Source: Capniomyces stellatus (Eukaryota > Kickxellomycota > Harpellomycetes > Harpellales > Legeriomycetaceae). Taken from it: a DNA stretch of 64,000 nucleotides. Shown piece by piece: positions 47,235-58,737 of the stretch. The translations under genes were made by a program, and so were the position numbers. The notes under the pieces were generated by a model. It searched no databases. It was given only the letters and a program-made list of their open reading frames with translations, and was not told the DNA's origin. The first letter of the stretch is position 1, and the number at the start of each line of letters is the position of its first letter. Location of the stretch: NCBI GenBank assembly GCA_001661515.1, contig LUVW01000021.1, positions 194,785 through 258,784 on the forward strand. Direction: 5' to 3'.

Positions 47235-48200
47235 ATGCTGGCGAACAAACTAACAAAAGGTGGAGAGTGTGTGCGGAGATTTATTAGAATAGAGCAACTG
47301 GATGGCTTTAAGTTGCTAAAATTGATTGGTACCGGGTGCTGTGGGTCGATTTACGTTGCAAAACCAACCAAACAGCCTCATTCTTTACAAGCAATCAAGT
47401 TTTTGTCAAAAGAAACAATTTCAAAAACAGGAAAGATAAGCTACAGCATCAACTACTTGAAAAACGAGCTTCTAATCCAAGGCGCTTCACAGCTCTGTCA
47501 AAACATCATAAACTATCACTTTATAGGAGAGACTAGAGAAGAATATTTTATTGGGATGGAATACTGCAAGCATGGGACGTTGTTTGATGCGATAACGTCA
47601 GAAGTAGAGTCCTCCAACCCATGGGCCAACATAAAACACAACCAAAGTACCATAAAAACGGCAATGTTGGAGATCATCAATGGGGTTTTATTCTGCCACA
47701 CAAATAGGATATACCATAGAGATTTAAAGCCAGAAAATATATTGATAGGTACTGATGGTCATTTGAAGCTGGCAGACTTTGGACTGGCAACATCAAGTTT
47801 GTGGTCAGCAGACTATGGCTGCGGGAGCCATTTTTACATGAGCCCAGAAGTGAGTGATAAAAAGTTTGTCTTGGCTTTCCAGAACCACTATGACCTCAAC
47901 TTGAATGAGGAGCAGGTTTATTGTACGGAGTCTAGCGATATATGGTCGCTTGGGATAATGTTCATCAACATTTTATTCAAACAAAACCCGTGGAACAATG
48001 CATCGCTGCGCGAGAAGGGCTTTTATAGCTATGTTTACAATCAGGACTCTCTATTGCTCGGTTTCCCTTTTTCAAAAGATTGCTTTTCATTAATTTCTAA
48101 AATGCTTGACATAAATCACAAAAATAGGCCGGATATCGGCGCGGTAAAAGAAATGGTGCTTGATATAGCTGTATTTACATCAAGCAAAAGGTCGCTTTGA
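47235..48200 (+). CDS. Serine/threonine protein kinase
   Basis: 321 residues from the ATG at 47235; the frame extends upstream only through a TTG. The protein is almost all catalytic domain: glycine loop GTGCCGSIY (32-40), ATP-binding Lys55 in QAIKF, helix-C Glu78, catalytic HRDLKPEN with Asp163, DFG with Asp181, and an activation segment ending SPE in place of APE. SSDIWSLGIMFINILF (F-helix) and a final Arg in NRPDI complete the fold. An unusual insert of about 15 residues (KKFVLAFQNHYDLNLNEEQ) follows the SPE motif. The architecture resembles fungal Ran1/Ksp1-like kinases that control meiosis and nutrient response, but substrate and pathway are not evident. No regulatory domain and no intron. 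Confidence 0.88.
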   Translation: MLANKLTKGGECVRRFIRIEQLDGFKLLKLIGTGCCGSIYVAKPTKQPHSLQAIKFLSKETISKTGKISYSINYLKNELLIQGASQLCQNIINYHFIGETREEYFIGMEYCKHGTLFDAITSEVESSNPWANIKHNQSTIKTAMLEIINGVLFCHTNRIYHRDLKPENILIGTDGHLKLADFGLATSSLWSADYGCGSHFYMSPEVSDKKFVLAFQNHYDLNLNEEQVYCTESSDIWSLGIMFINILFKQNPWNNASLREKGFYSYVYNQDSLLLGFPFSKDCFSLISKMLDINHKNRPDIGAVKEMVLDIAVFTSSKRSL

Positions 48201-49549
48201 AAATACTGCTTTATTCAAAGATGACGCTTTGAGCGGTGGTGCCCCCCCCCTCACTCTTGTTAACTGATGACCTTGTGTACATTCCTTTCTTTTAATTCCG
48301 AACAGTTGTTGGTTTTTGGGCATTTGAAGTTCGCTGGAGGGAATCAATTGACCAACTCAGGCTTCAAACTACCAATAGCTGGATCAACCAGGCAGGTTCC
48401 GCTAGTAATCTAATCCGGTGCAAATCATTATATTCAAATATAACCAAGTTATTTTGGTAAAATAAAAATAGATATATAATCAAGCTGACTTGGTCGTTCC
48501 GAATTTAGCTTAGTCAAATAATTTGGATTGTTTATCTGGTTAACCAATTGATTTTAAAGCCAAAATAAAACTTTTAACAAACATAGCGTTCAGAACTGTG
48601 TACTTCAAGTTAATATATTTTTAATTGATTAAAAAAAATATGACCAATAAAAACGGATAAATTAAAAAAAAATTGGTCAACTATTTACGATGCGAATCCA
48701 AAACTCGATTGCTTTTTTTTTTTTTGAAGTTTGAAGTTTGTGTTATAAACTTTGAATGAAACGAAAATGATTGTTTGTTCTAAAGGTTAAAATAAAGGCG
48801 GTTTACACGGTAAAGTGATGGTAAAATCCAAAAGGCTGGAATAAAACAGTTGCTTTGATTGGAAGTTATAAATAATGAACCATAGTATATCCCCAAAAAC
48901 TGTGCAATTGAAATGAGTGTAATAACAAGTTCAGAGATATAAAAAGCTCGTTATAAAAGTAAAAATATAAATTGAAATAAATTAAATAAAAATAAAAATA
49001 AATTAAATAAAAATAAAAATAAATTAAATAAAAATAAAAATAAAAATTGAAATTGAAATTGAAATGTTTAAAGTTTATACTGAAATTAAGACGAATAATT
49101 GAATTAAAATAAACTGAAGCAAATAAATGAATAAATAAATAGAGCTATAGCCGAATCCCAAGTATCGCATTCCCTTGTTGTATTGCCTTTTACAAATCCA
49201 ATTACAATAAACGTAGCATAAATGGACGATATTCTGATTCAAGTTTTTATAATGCGAGTTTGCGGCCTCTGTCCAACAGAATTGGATAGCAACAACCCTG
49301 TTTATTTGCAAGTATATTAATGATGACCAATATTTAATAATTGTTTGTAACAATGGGCAAAACCATCACCGCAAATATGACCCATTCCAAGAGTCAGAAA
49401 TAAAGCTCGTAACAAAATGAAAAAAAAGAGTATATAAGGCACAGCCTGGGTCATGTTCAAGCGACCACATCATTAAACTTAATAGCGATTAAGCAAGACT
49501 AATATAGTAATAATTTTACAACAACGATAATAATAATACCGAGAACAAA
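48201..49549. other. Spacer before the DAP-like gene
   Basis: Contains a C9 run (48242-48250), AAATAAAAAT repeats (48975-49050) and a TATA element at 49431. A minus-strand open stretch at 49075-49353 lacks an ATG start and is not accepted. No RNA gene is seen. Confidence 0.5.
49431..49438 (+). promoter_or_regulatory. TATA box of the DAP-like gene
   Basis: TATATAAG about 110 nt upstream of the ATG at 49550, in a GC-balanced patch. Confidence 0.5.
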
Positions 49550-49822
49550 ATGCTACCAAACAAGGCAGGACATCCAGCAGCACAAAAGACATGCGGTAGA
49601 CGCAGATCACTTTCGCACAGCAATCAAGTGAATGAAAAGGCCCCTGGAGAAGTAGATGAAGGATGTACTTCAGAGAAAGAAGATGCAGTGAAGATACATT
49701 CAGACAAGACCGAGCAATATCAGGGCTCAAAACCCATGAAGTTTAGCAACAGTGAATTTAAGCATGCTCCTAAAGTCTGCCCCCACAATTCCAAAATCAA
49801 TCAACCAAGAAAGATGAACTAG
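49550..49822 (+). CDS. Small DAP-like protein
   Basis: A 90-residue hydrophilic protein with no Trp and many Lys, Ser, Asn and Gln. It begins MLPNKAGHPAAQKTCGRRR and ends HNSKINQPRKMN. The KAGHPxA near the N-terminus and xINQPRK near the C-terminus match the two conserved ends of the death-associated protein (DAP/DAP1) family, small intrinsically disordered proteins linked in animals to TOR-dependent autophagy control. The middle is divergent. The ATG has a good context, and a TATA box lies 110 nt upstream, which supports a real gene. The family call rests on short motifs only. Confidence 0.5.
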   Translation: MLPNKAGHPAAQKTCGRRRSLSHSNQVNEKAPGEVDEGCTSEKEDAVKIHSDKTEQYQGSKPMKFSNSEFKHAPKVCPHNSKINQPRKMN

Positions 49823-50448
49823 TTTGATTGCACATCCAGGACACAAAGTTAGGTGGGAAGGGAAGGAAGGAAAGTGCTAGATGGAAGGGGCAAAAGAAAT
49901 AGCAGAAATTCAAATGTTTGACTTGATTGTTAGAACTGCCATTTATGTATTTTGAGTATAACGGCGTTATATCATATTTATTTTTTTAATTATAATTATG
50001 TTTTGGGAGGGTTTTTTAAACTTTCCGATCTAGATAGCATTACGTTTTTTTTTTGTTTTTTTGGAAAGGTCTTGGATTTGTGCTGTTCAAGTATTTAATA
50101 TAATATAATGTATAGCGCCAACATATATAACGCCAACATATGCACGGTCAACATATACATGGTCAACATCCGTACCGTCATTTTTATTTATTGAATTACC
50201 ACTCCATTTTGCTTTGTAAATAATTCGAATAGATAAAGTTTGGTATGATTTGCCCAAAATCAAAGTCAATTTTGGAATTGGAAAGAAATAAAAATTTCAT
50301 AATGTTAAAAGCGGTGTGTATTTATAAAAGCGGAATTCCAATAGCCAAGCATACTTGACAACATAGGGGGGGGGGGGGCTCGGGTTGTATATATATATAC
50401 ATATTATCGTAAAAGCAAAGTTTATAAATATCAGCTGTATACAACACA
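49823..50448. other. 3' spacer
   Basis: Between the DAP-like gene and the 3' end of the Myb gene. Holds a CAACATAT-type short repeat (50120-50170), a G13 tract (50366-50378) and a TATATATA run. No gene is seen. Confidence 0.5.
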
Positions 50449-53400
50449 TTACGAGTCAATTGTACCCAGCAACAATGGCCAGCCAAAAAGCTTCAAAAGC
50501 TGAGTTTTCAAAACCTTGGTATATAAGTTAGTTTCATAGCAGCTATTAGGATCAACATTAGCGGGTGGAAAGCTGCTCAACAAAGATGGCTCGTTACGGC
50601 TGTCTAATGCGTTGTTGAATGCTATTTGTATTTCAGGGACCAACTCCATAATATCTAGCAACGCGCCGCATGTGTACCTGTTGGGAGGTATAAAGAAAGG
50701 GTTGTTGGGAGTGATGGTTAATGCCGTTGAACTCGATGCGCGTTGAGTGGTGAGGTCTGAGGTGTCTTTATTTTCTACCGTGTCTTTATTTTCTATCGTA
50801 TCTGTGTTTGCTACTGTGTCTGTGTCTGCTACTGTGTCTGTGGCTGAGACCGTGTAGCTAAAAAATTCCGAATAGTCAACGCAATCGGGTGCTGTTGACA
50901 GTAGATTACCTAGTAATTGCTCGCTTTTTGTAGAGACACTATTAGCAAACTTTTGTGTTGTTTTTTCCTGATTGACGCCTGGCTGTAAAAGTGGAGAAGC
51001 TGATTGGATGTCTCCATGGCGGTGTTGGCTAGAATTTGCATTTCTTTGTAAATTATTTTTAAAAACAAGGTCGTCCGTGTTTTTTAGGCTGCTATTCGAG
51101 CCAGATGGATTCAAGTCTGGGAGAATTGGCTTGAACATCAGCCCGCTGTTTTGGTACTCGGAATAAAAGGCAAGCCCATCGGATTTAGAAAGCGGACTAT
51201 TGGCGCCAGCCAGATTTGCAGGAGCCGACAGTCTGTCCAGCTCTTCTCTGGTAATCGCAGAGTCAACTCTTTTCCACCGCCGTTTATGCGACCTGACAAA
51301 ACCCTCGTCAAACTCGCGCTTGGACCTTAGCTCTGACTTGGAAATAAGCTTGAAATTAGGGTCGGAGGAATTATAGTCGTTTAAACCATCGCTATTTCTG
51401 GGCAAATACAAATCGCAGTTGTCCAGTTTGTTGATCATCGGTCTGTTTGCATCAGCAATCCGCTTGTAAGCCCTCGCAGACCTGTTAAAAGCTGTTTTCG
51501 ATTTCTTGGTTGCATATGTTGAAATAACAGGCAAAGTCCCCTCATCATTAATAAATTGGTCAGCGGACCGTCCAAACTTGCTTGAAACCGAGCCCTTTCT
51601 TTCACCACTGCTTGCAGGCAGGTCCTCATTCTCCTTATCTAAACCCAGACTAAAATCAAACGGATCTGTGCCATTGCCGACAGCTACCGGCAGTTTGGCC
51701 AAACCCCTTCTATACAGGCTTTCCCAATGTCTCCAGCACTGATTATCGGTTCTCGACTTGAGCAAACCTGAAACATAGGACCACTTCCCCAGTCCAACCC
51801 GGTCAACTATCGAGATCAGCTCGGCATCCTCCGCCTTTGTCCACCGGCTGTTATTAACGTGTGGTGCCAATACGTTCATGTACCGCTCACGACACTTTAC
51901 GTCTGTTCTTCCTGGGACATGCGCCGATATCTTCGTCCATAGCCCAACTCCGTAGATCTTGATTGCATTCAACAGAGCCAGGTCCTCGTCCGGACTCCAC
52001 TTTCCTGACCTAATCATTGGGTGTAATGATTTGTACCATCTATGTAGCGCCTGTTGCGCTGTTCTTCCCTCAATGTGCGACGCTATCGTCTGCCAGTGCC
52101 CCTCGCCATACAGCGACACCGCTTGCTTCAGCAGCTCGTCCTCAGCACTCGTCCACTTTGTCCGCTTCATTTCTGGATTTATCTTGCGTTGGTACAGCTT
52201 AAAACACTGTAATGCTGTTCTATTGGTTCCCAGCTTTCTTGCTATCTCCACCCAATCAAAGCCCTCGTGCTCTTTCACCGTTTTTAGCAACTCCCGTTCC
52301 TCTCTCTTTGTCCATACTTTCTTGTTTATTATCGGATGCCCTTGCGTTGCCCACTGGATTGCGCACGCTGCGGACTTTTGTGTTGGCACATATTGCTTTG
52401 ATAAAAGCCTCCAGTCTATTCCCTCCAAATTCATTTCCAAGTCTCTGTTTCTCAATTTATTTATCTCATCAATCCTTTTGTTATCCTCCCCGCTCTCCAG
52501 TATTTTATCAACCAGTATCTGCTTATTCATCTGGCGAATCCCCAAAGCCAAATTTCGCTTTTCAACATCCGTCCATCTGCGCGCTCTGTGCAGGATTGGT
52601 GGATGTCGTCTCTTTCTCACACTATCTCTATTCTCAGGCACTCTCTCTCCAAAAAACTCATTGAAATACCCTGATATTGTTCTTTTCGTCCCGTACTTGT
52701 ACACCACCTTTGTTTCGTTCGAATCACTATCCTTATCCATCATAACTATACCCTTGCTTTTCCGTTTGCCAGCCCACTCTCGTTTGTATCCGCCAGCAAC
52801 ACCATCTCCATTCACCAAATTCCCAATCTCACCATTAATTCCTGACACCGTATTCCTGTCAAGGTGCCTATTGCCCAACCCCGAGGATATGTTTTCAAAC
52901 TTGGCTATCTTCATAAACAACTCCTTGATTCTTTTATCCTTGTCAGACCCTACCCTTTGCTCTAAACCTGCATTTCCTTTGAATCTACCCTGCCTAACAC
53001 TCTCTGCCTGTATTCTCAGCTCCTCGTTTCTCTCCAGCGCCTTCTCAACCGAACTGCACATCTTTTTGAATTTTGATTGAAGTTTGTAGTTTTCTCTATA
53101 CGCCAGAATCGCTTGGTACCGCACACTATCTTCAGTTTGTCCTGCTGCTGGCTCGCAATCAATTTCCATCGGCGCTTTGTTTAATCCCAACTCTATTGCC
53201 GAAAATTCCCCTTTTGACTTTCCTCCACTAAAATCAAAATCCATTCCTTCAAACTCTTTTGCCGGATTCGCACTTTCATGTAGCCCGTCGTTAAAAAAAC
53301 TTACTGTAGCATACCCTGCGCCTTTACTCATTTTCTCAACCTCTGTACTAGCCTCGTACTCTATCAACTCTTTCTCTAAGCTCACTTTAATAACATCTGG

Positions 53401-53733
53401 AATTTCGTCACTTGGGTACTCTTTTAGGTTTAGTCCCTCAACAAATTCTGAAACTGCATTTGACTTTCCCAAATCAAAAATACTATCAACATCTAGATCG
53501 TAACCTGCAGCTACCTCTTTATCCCCAAACGCGCCCTCTCCTTGTTCTAACTCTAATTCAGCCATTTCTTTGCCCAAATCCCGTTCCTTAAAATCTTTCT
53601 TATTTATCCTTCCTCCCAAAGAGCCTGTTCCATTCTTCAATACATTCCCCTCAAGAGCGCCCATTCCTTCTAATCCCTCATTAACCTCTTCAACATGGCC
53701 TTCTTTATTTTTTAACACCTTGGCCATTTTCAT
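50449..53733 (-). CDS. Myb-repeat protein, SNAPC4 (SNAP190)-like
   Basis: 1094 residues, one exon, ATG at 53733. The large subunit of the snRNA-activating complex binds the proximal element of snRNA promoters through 4.5 Myb repeats. Here residues about 386-466 form a degenerate half repeat (RRWTDVEKRN to IDWRLLSKQYVP). Four full repeats follow: about 472-516 (VWTKREERELLKTV), 525-569 (KWTSAEDELLKQAV), 577-621 (KWSPDEDLALLNAI) and 630-675 (RWTKAEDAELISIV). The order and the intervening INKK, MKR, RSGK and NNSR linkers match SNAPC4 rather than c-Myb. The N-terminal 380 residues are acidic with a coiled-coil-like stretch near 225-280. The C-terminus is Ser/Asn-rich with TDTVA repeats. A Bas1-type activator is the alternative. 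Confidence 0.82.
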   Translation of the reverse strand: MKMAKVLKNKEGHVEEVNEGLEGMGALEGNVLKNGTGSLGGRINKKDFKERDLGKEMAELELEQGEGAFGDKEVAAGYDLDVDSIFDLGKSNAVSEFVEGLNLKEYPSDEIPDVIKVSLEKELIEYEASTEVEKMSKGAGYATVSFFNDGLHESANPAKEFEGMDFDFSGGKSKGEFSAIELGLNKAPMEIDCEPAAGQTEDSVRYQAILAYRENYKLQSKFKKMCSSVEKALERNEELRIQAESVRQGRFKGNAGLEQRVGSDKDKRIKELFMKIAKFENISSGLGNRHLDRNTVSGINGEIGNLVNGDGVAGGYKREWAGKRKSKGIVMMDKDSDSNETKVVYKYGTKRTISGYFNEFFGERVPENRDSVRKRRHPPILHRARRWTDVEKRNLALGIRQMNKQILVDKILESGEDNKRIDEINKLRNRDLEMNLEGIDWRLLSKQYVPTQKSAACAIQWATQGHPIINKKVWTKREERELLKTVKEHEGFDWVEIARKLGTNRTALQCFKLYQRKINPEMKRTKWTSAEDELLKQAVSLYGEGHWQTIASHIEGRTAQQALHRWYKSLHPMIRSGKWSPDEDLALLNAIKIYGVGLWTKISAHVPGRTDVKCRERYMNVLAPHVNNSRWTKAEDAELISIVDRVGLGKWSYVSGLLKSRTDNQCWRHWESLYRRGLAKLPVAVGNGTDPFDFSLGLDKENEDLPASSGERKGSVSSKFGRSADQFINDEGTLPVISTYATKKSKTAFNRSARAYKRIADANRPMINKLDNCDLYLPRNSDGLNDYNSSDPNFKLISKSELRSKREFDEGFVRSHKRRWKRVDSAITREELDRLSAPANLAGANSPLSKSDGLAFYSEYQNSGLMFKPILPDLNPSGSNSSLKNTDDLVFKNNLQRNANSSQHRHGDIQSASPLLQPGVNQEKTTQKFANSVSTKSEQLLGNLLSTAPDCVDYSEFFSYTVSATDTVADTDTVANTDTIENKDTVENKDTSDLTTQRASSSTALTITPNNPFFIPPNRYTCGALLDIMELVPEIQIAFNNALDSRNEPSLLSSFPPANVDPNSCYETNLYTKVLKTQLLKLFGWPLLLGTIDS

Positions 53734-55204
53734 TACTACTACATTAATTCGTTCTCTTCTACTGTATTATGTATTCGCTTGTGATTTTTTATCGGCTAGG
53801 ATTCTAAATGTATTGCCTAAAAGTGATATTATAGTCACTTGATTTTCATTTCATTTTATTCTTCCAACTGACACCTTCTAGTTAGTTAGCTTTCTGTCTC
53901 TACAATGACAGTATTTAACAATGTAAGTCTCCTTTTTATCAAAATCTTGCCGAGTTTATATTTATTCCCCCTTTTTTCTTTTGCTGTAATGTAAAAACTT
54001 ATTCTCAAAAAGTTATCGCAAATTGGCTAGTTATGTTTAATATATTAAAAATCGCACAGCTCTTAAATGTTGAAATGTAACTACAGCATAAATAAAATAG
54101 TGAAACTCGAATATGAATTTGATTTCAATTTAAGAATCGTTTTTTCGACTTTTCGAATTTTTTTATTTTTTTATTTTTTTATTTTTTTATTTTTATTTTT
54201 GGCATTCAATAGTTGGGGCTAACTAGACAAAAGCACCAACTATACTACCAAGTCGAGTATTCTGGATTTAATTCGAACGTGTAAATGTGACACCAAGTTT
54301 GACCAATAAGCGAACTGATAATTCATTATTTATTATTAGCTACTGGCCAAGTTTGTTCTGTTTTGACTTTAAACTCAATATCACCGAACATAGTAGCAAT
54401 AGAGTTCTGTAGTTGTTTATTGTCGAGTTATAAGAGGATTTATCTGCTTTTCTTTTGTCCACGAATACCTCGAAATAATTAGTATACTCGAGTAATATTT
54501 TGACCAACAGTTCAATTTGAGCTAACCGGCGTAGCTATAGAACAACACCGTTGAATGCGGTTTAGCCTTTGGTAAACCGTCCTTGAACCTATTTTGTGTT
54601 TACCTTTGCCAATATTTGTTTCTTTACCAAATACAAATCATTTAGACAATAGAGATCTAATCGAGCTGTGGCATTTGGTTGGTAGTATCAAACTGAACGG
54701 GGTGTGTGTGTGCGTAAAGCAGCGCTAGCAACAAAATTATTTATAAACTGGCGTTAATCTGAAACCAATTTTGTTGTTTGCTTTGGAAAATTCTCAAAGT
54801 TTCAGCTTAAAGCGAGTCTAGTACCTAATTTGGTATAAAAACGAACATTTTAATTTAAAAACAACATGAAACACCGCCTCTTTCTGAGCTTTCTCAAGGA
54901 GAAGATGGTCAAGTAAGTTTAAAGTAGTACCCAAACATTACTCTTTAAATCGCTTCGAGTTTGTTAGAACATAGCCTCCTGGCAAACATACTAAAAGTAT
55001 AAAAGCTGCAGTGGTGTATTAATGGTGCAAAAAATATTGTGTATTGATTTTTGTTCATATTTATATCACTGAGGTAACCTTGAACCCGAGAGTATAAACT
55101 TTTGAACACTTTACCGCCAAATCCATACTACTTGATAATAAACAAACAAACAAACAACAATTGCTAAATATCATAACAAAGCACAAATTTTAGCCGCTTT
55201 AAAA
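53734..55204. other. Spacer with possible leader exons
   Basis: Divergent region between the Myb gene (minus) and the first acyl-CoA synthetase (plus). Contains (TTTTTTTA)n tracts (54160-54200). Two short ATG segments end at consensus GTAAGT donors: at 53903-53920 (six codons) and 54865-54912 (MKHRLFLSFLKEKMVK). Neither could be joined confidently to a downstream exon; the second may be an untranslated or alternative leader. Confidence 0.4.
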
Positions 55205-57556
55205 ATGACAACGGAAATAGACCAAACAAGATCTATTAGGATCGAAAACCCTGGAGCTGAGGGATTCTCGTGTAAATACAAGCACAGTTAATTAAGCTAT
55301 ACTTGAGTATCCAAAACTGAACCTTTGCCTTGACTGTGTTTAACTATTAACAACCCTCTGTTGTTTGTGGAAAATAGATATACTAAGAAACCCCAAGAAC
55401 AAACACTCTCTTGAATTTGAAAATTCAAAAGAAATCAAAACCGTCTATGACATATTCTGGGAATGTAAGCATACACCAACTATATACCACACTTTCAATA
55501 GCCTTGCTAATTTACGCCCCTAATATTGCAACCTTCTTTAAAAAAGCATTTTAAGCCATAAGCAAATAAACTGCATTGAAATACCAAAACTTTAGCCGTT
55601 AAAAAGTCTCCTGAAAGCCAGCATTTGGGACACCGCCCCTACGACAGGAGCTCAAAGAAGTTTCTGCCTTACGTCTTCCAGACCTACGCAGAGGTGGCAA
55701 AGAGCGTAAACGAGCTGTCCTCAGGTATCATCCAAGTGATGAAGAACCATTCTGACCCCAACAACGCTGCTGAGCAACAAAAAATTGCAAACAGAAACCT
55801 GCCAGTCGGAATATACTCTGTAAACAGACCAGAGTGGGCCATCGCTGAGCGTTCCCTGATCACCCAGTCGCTGTACTCAGTGGCACTTTATGACACCTTG
55901 GGAAAGTCATCAGTGGAGTACATCATCAACCACTCGGAACTGTCTGTCATAGTCTGCTCTTTGGACAAAGTGCCAGTGCTGCTGAATATCTCGGACAAAT
56001 TGCCTAAGCTAAAAATAATAATCTCAATGGACAACTTTGAGGAGCAGTTAAAGCTAGAAAGCAGCGCTGGGGGTGGAGCTGGATTGTCCGTTGTCTCAAA
56101 TTCAATAACGCTATTGAAGGGGTGGGCAGCTAGCAAATCAATTGGGTTATACGACTTTAGTGAAGTTAAAAGCCTTGGTGTTAAGCACAGTATTCCTCAC
56201 CACCCACCCAGACCTGATGACTATTACACCTTGTGCTATACTAGTGGCACTACCGGAAACCCAAAGGGAGCGCTATCTAGCCACAGGAATTACGCATTTT
56301 CAGCGAGAAATGGATCAGCCAATAAATTGCCATCGAGTGACCCGCCTGTGTTGATATCATATCTGCCATTAGCCCATGCTTATGGCAGGGCTGTGGAGAA
56401 TGTGGCCACTATACTGGGAGGAAGTATAGGGTATTATTGTGGAGACATATCCAAAATAGTTGATGACTGCCGGGCGTTGCAACCATCCATGTTCTCGGGT
56501 GTTCCAAGGCTTTTGAATAGATTCTACGACTTGATGTCAGCAGCAACAATAAATGCTCCAGGGCTAACTGGTAAAGTGTGCAGAATGGCTGTTGCGGAAA
56601 AAGTTAAAAACTTTAATGAAGGCAAGGGAGTAAAGCACGATTTTTGGGACAGACTTATTTTCAACAAAACCCAAGCAATGATTAGCAGTAGGCTCCTTAA
56701 CTTTGGAACCGGAAGTGCGCCACTTGAGCCTGAAGTTAGAAATTTCTTGAGAGTGGCGCTTAAGGTCGAAGTGACTGAGGGGTACGGGATGACAGAGTCT
56801 ACTGCGCTAATAGCTGGCCAGCCACCTGGGTCACTGACCTCTGGCGATGTCGGCTTCCCAAAAGAAGGGGTTGAGGTGTGTTTAAGAGACGTAAGTGGTA
56901 TGAATTACCTAATAACCGACAAACCAAATCCGAGGGGCGAGCTGTGTGCGCGAGGAGACAATGTGTTTTTAGGGTATCTCAAAGATGAGGAAAAGACTAA
57001 GGAGGCTCTTATTGGCGATGGCTGGCTAGCGACGGGCGATATTGCAGAGTTTACCCCTGAAGGGAATATACGGATCATCGATCGGGTTAAAAACATTTTC
57101 AAGCTCTCGCAGGGCGAGTATGTTTCGCCAGAGAAGGTGGAAAGCGCAATGGCAAAGCACCCTTTGGTGTTGCAGTCTTTTGTAGGCGGAATTTCTACAA
57201 AAAACTGCTTGGTTGGGGTAATCGTCCCTGACCCAGATACGTTTGTAAAATGGGCCAAAGCCGTAGTAAAAACACACGATGTCAGCGTACGCGAGGACAC
57301 GTTGGCAGAAATGGACTATACCGCCTTGACCAAAGTAAAGTGTGTTAATGAAGAGTTTCTTAAAGAACTCACAACCCTTTTTAAAGATGCTGGGCTACAA
57401 GGCTTTGAGTACTTGAAGGCTATTTACTTGGAATCACAGCCGTTTGATATAGAGACCAATGGGCTGATGACACCTACCTTTAAACTAAAGAGATTTGATG
57501 CCATCAAGTATTACAAGAACACCGTGTCTGATCTATACAAGTCAATCGGCGAATAG
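55205..57556 (+). CDS. Long-chain acyl-CoA synthetase 1
   Basis: Activates long-chain fatty acids to acyl-CoA (EC 6.2.1.3), at ER, lipid-droplet or peroxisome membranes in fungi (FAA family). Exons 55205-55271, 55378-55464 and 55596-57556 join in phase to give 704 residues. Short N-terminal exons encode the ILRNPKNKHSLE lead and TVYDIFWE. Signature motifs: the AMP/phosphate loop YTSGTTGNPKGAL (near residue 268), LPLAHAYGRAVE, GYGMTESTALI, the ATP/AMP-binding LATGDIAEF and the hinge DRVKNIFKLSQGEYVSPEKVE. A C-terminal Lys-containing TPTFKLKRFD completes the domain. There is no C-terminal peroxisomal SKL-type signal (ends KSIGE). It is followed by a paralog with the same intron positions. Confidence 0.94.
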
Positions 57557-58737
57557 CTAGTGTTGTGTGTTTTTTTTTTATATCACTTTTAAACCCGGCT
57601 ATATCAGTCAGAGGAGTGATTTTTTCCTAATGTTTTTTTTTTAACTTGCTAGTTGGCTAGGTGTTTTATTTTTATTTTTTTATATTTCCTTTTTCTATAC
57701 TTGATTGTCAGAAAGCAAGCCGATCTAATGTTGGTGAATTATTGCTGATGACTACGCTACAGCTTCGGTTTACGCAATTAACTACTAATTCGGTAACTTT
57801 AAAATCAACGTTTTTTTTTATTGAAATAAAATCAACCTTTTTGAAACATCAGATATAGGCTCATTTTACTGCTGACTTATTGAAGTCTAGTTGCGAAGCG
57901 GTAAAACGATATTGTGTGTTTTGTTGTATTGTGTTGATTCTGTTGCCAATATACCATATAAATATATTTAATAAAATAATAATTAAATAAATAAAAGCGG
58001 AAAAATGGCTAAATAGCAAAGTGACAAAAAAAAAGTTAGAATATGTTTAAAATAGAGTATTGTTACGTTCTGACGGTTTCAACTGGTTTTAAAACCCACC
58101 GAGCAATTTTACCCCTAGTTGGGAATAATTATGAAATAGATCATTAACTCCAACAGCCAATTTTCATCTCACTTAAGCAAACCCACAAATGTTACACAAT
58201 AAATCTATGAAAAGTTCTCTGTTAAATTCAAATTTGAGGCCACTTACTAGTGCTGGAGACTTTGGTTTAGTGGGCTGGGCTATGTGGGGTTTTAGACGTA
58301 GATTTGTTGGCTGAAAATCTTGCATATTTTGATGCGCTGTATAAATCAAAGCAAACTGGGGGGTGGATGGGGGGGAGGGGAAGGCTTCAGATAATTAGCG
58401 ACAAATTAATCAGTTGTTAGATGATCAACTCAAAACGTGATATTTGTTTATTTGTTTTGTAAATCGTGGTTATTAGGAGATGCTAAAACTTGCTAAACAA
58501 AGTCTGAAAACTCGGACATCTTTTATTTAATATATAAACAGCACTACAATACATACTAGCCGTACACAGTTTGATTCAGTTTGATCAAGATTATCATCTA
58601 TCACGTATACTATACTATAACATATATTTAAATAAACAAGCTTTAACGTAGGCAAAGGTTTAAAGAAAAAAGCAAATAGGGTTTTTATTTTAATATTATT
58701 CAACTGCGCCAACAAGATACATTTTTACAAAGTAAAT
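57557..58737. other. Spacer between the two synthetases
   Basis: AT-rich, with dispersed-element copy D (57913-57964, minus) and a G-rich patch (58358-58385). No gene is seen. Confidence 0.5.
57913..57964 (-). repeat. Dispersed element, copy D
   Basis: On the minus strand it reads TATATGGTATATTGGCAACA followed by GAATCAACACAATACAACAA. Diverged from copies A and B by a few substitutions. Confidence 0.5.

Noticed and set aside
49075..49353. 92-codon minus-strand frame
   Set aside because: No ATG start, AT-driven Tyr/Leu/Ile composition, no splice model that joins it credibly.
51959..53080. 373-codon frame opposite the Myb gene
   Set aside because: Has no ATG start and lies antisense to a well-supported conserved gene; a codon-bias shadow.
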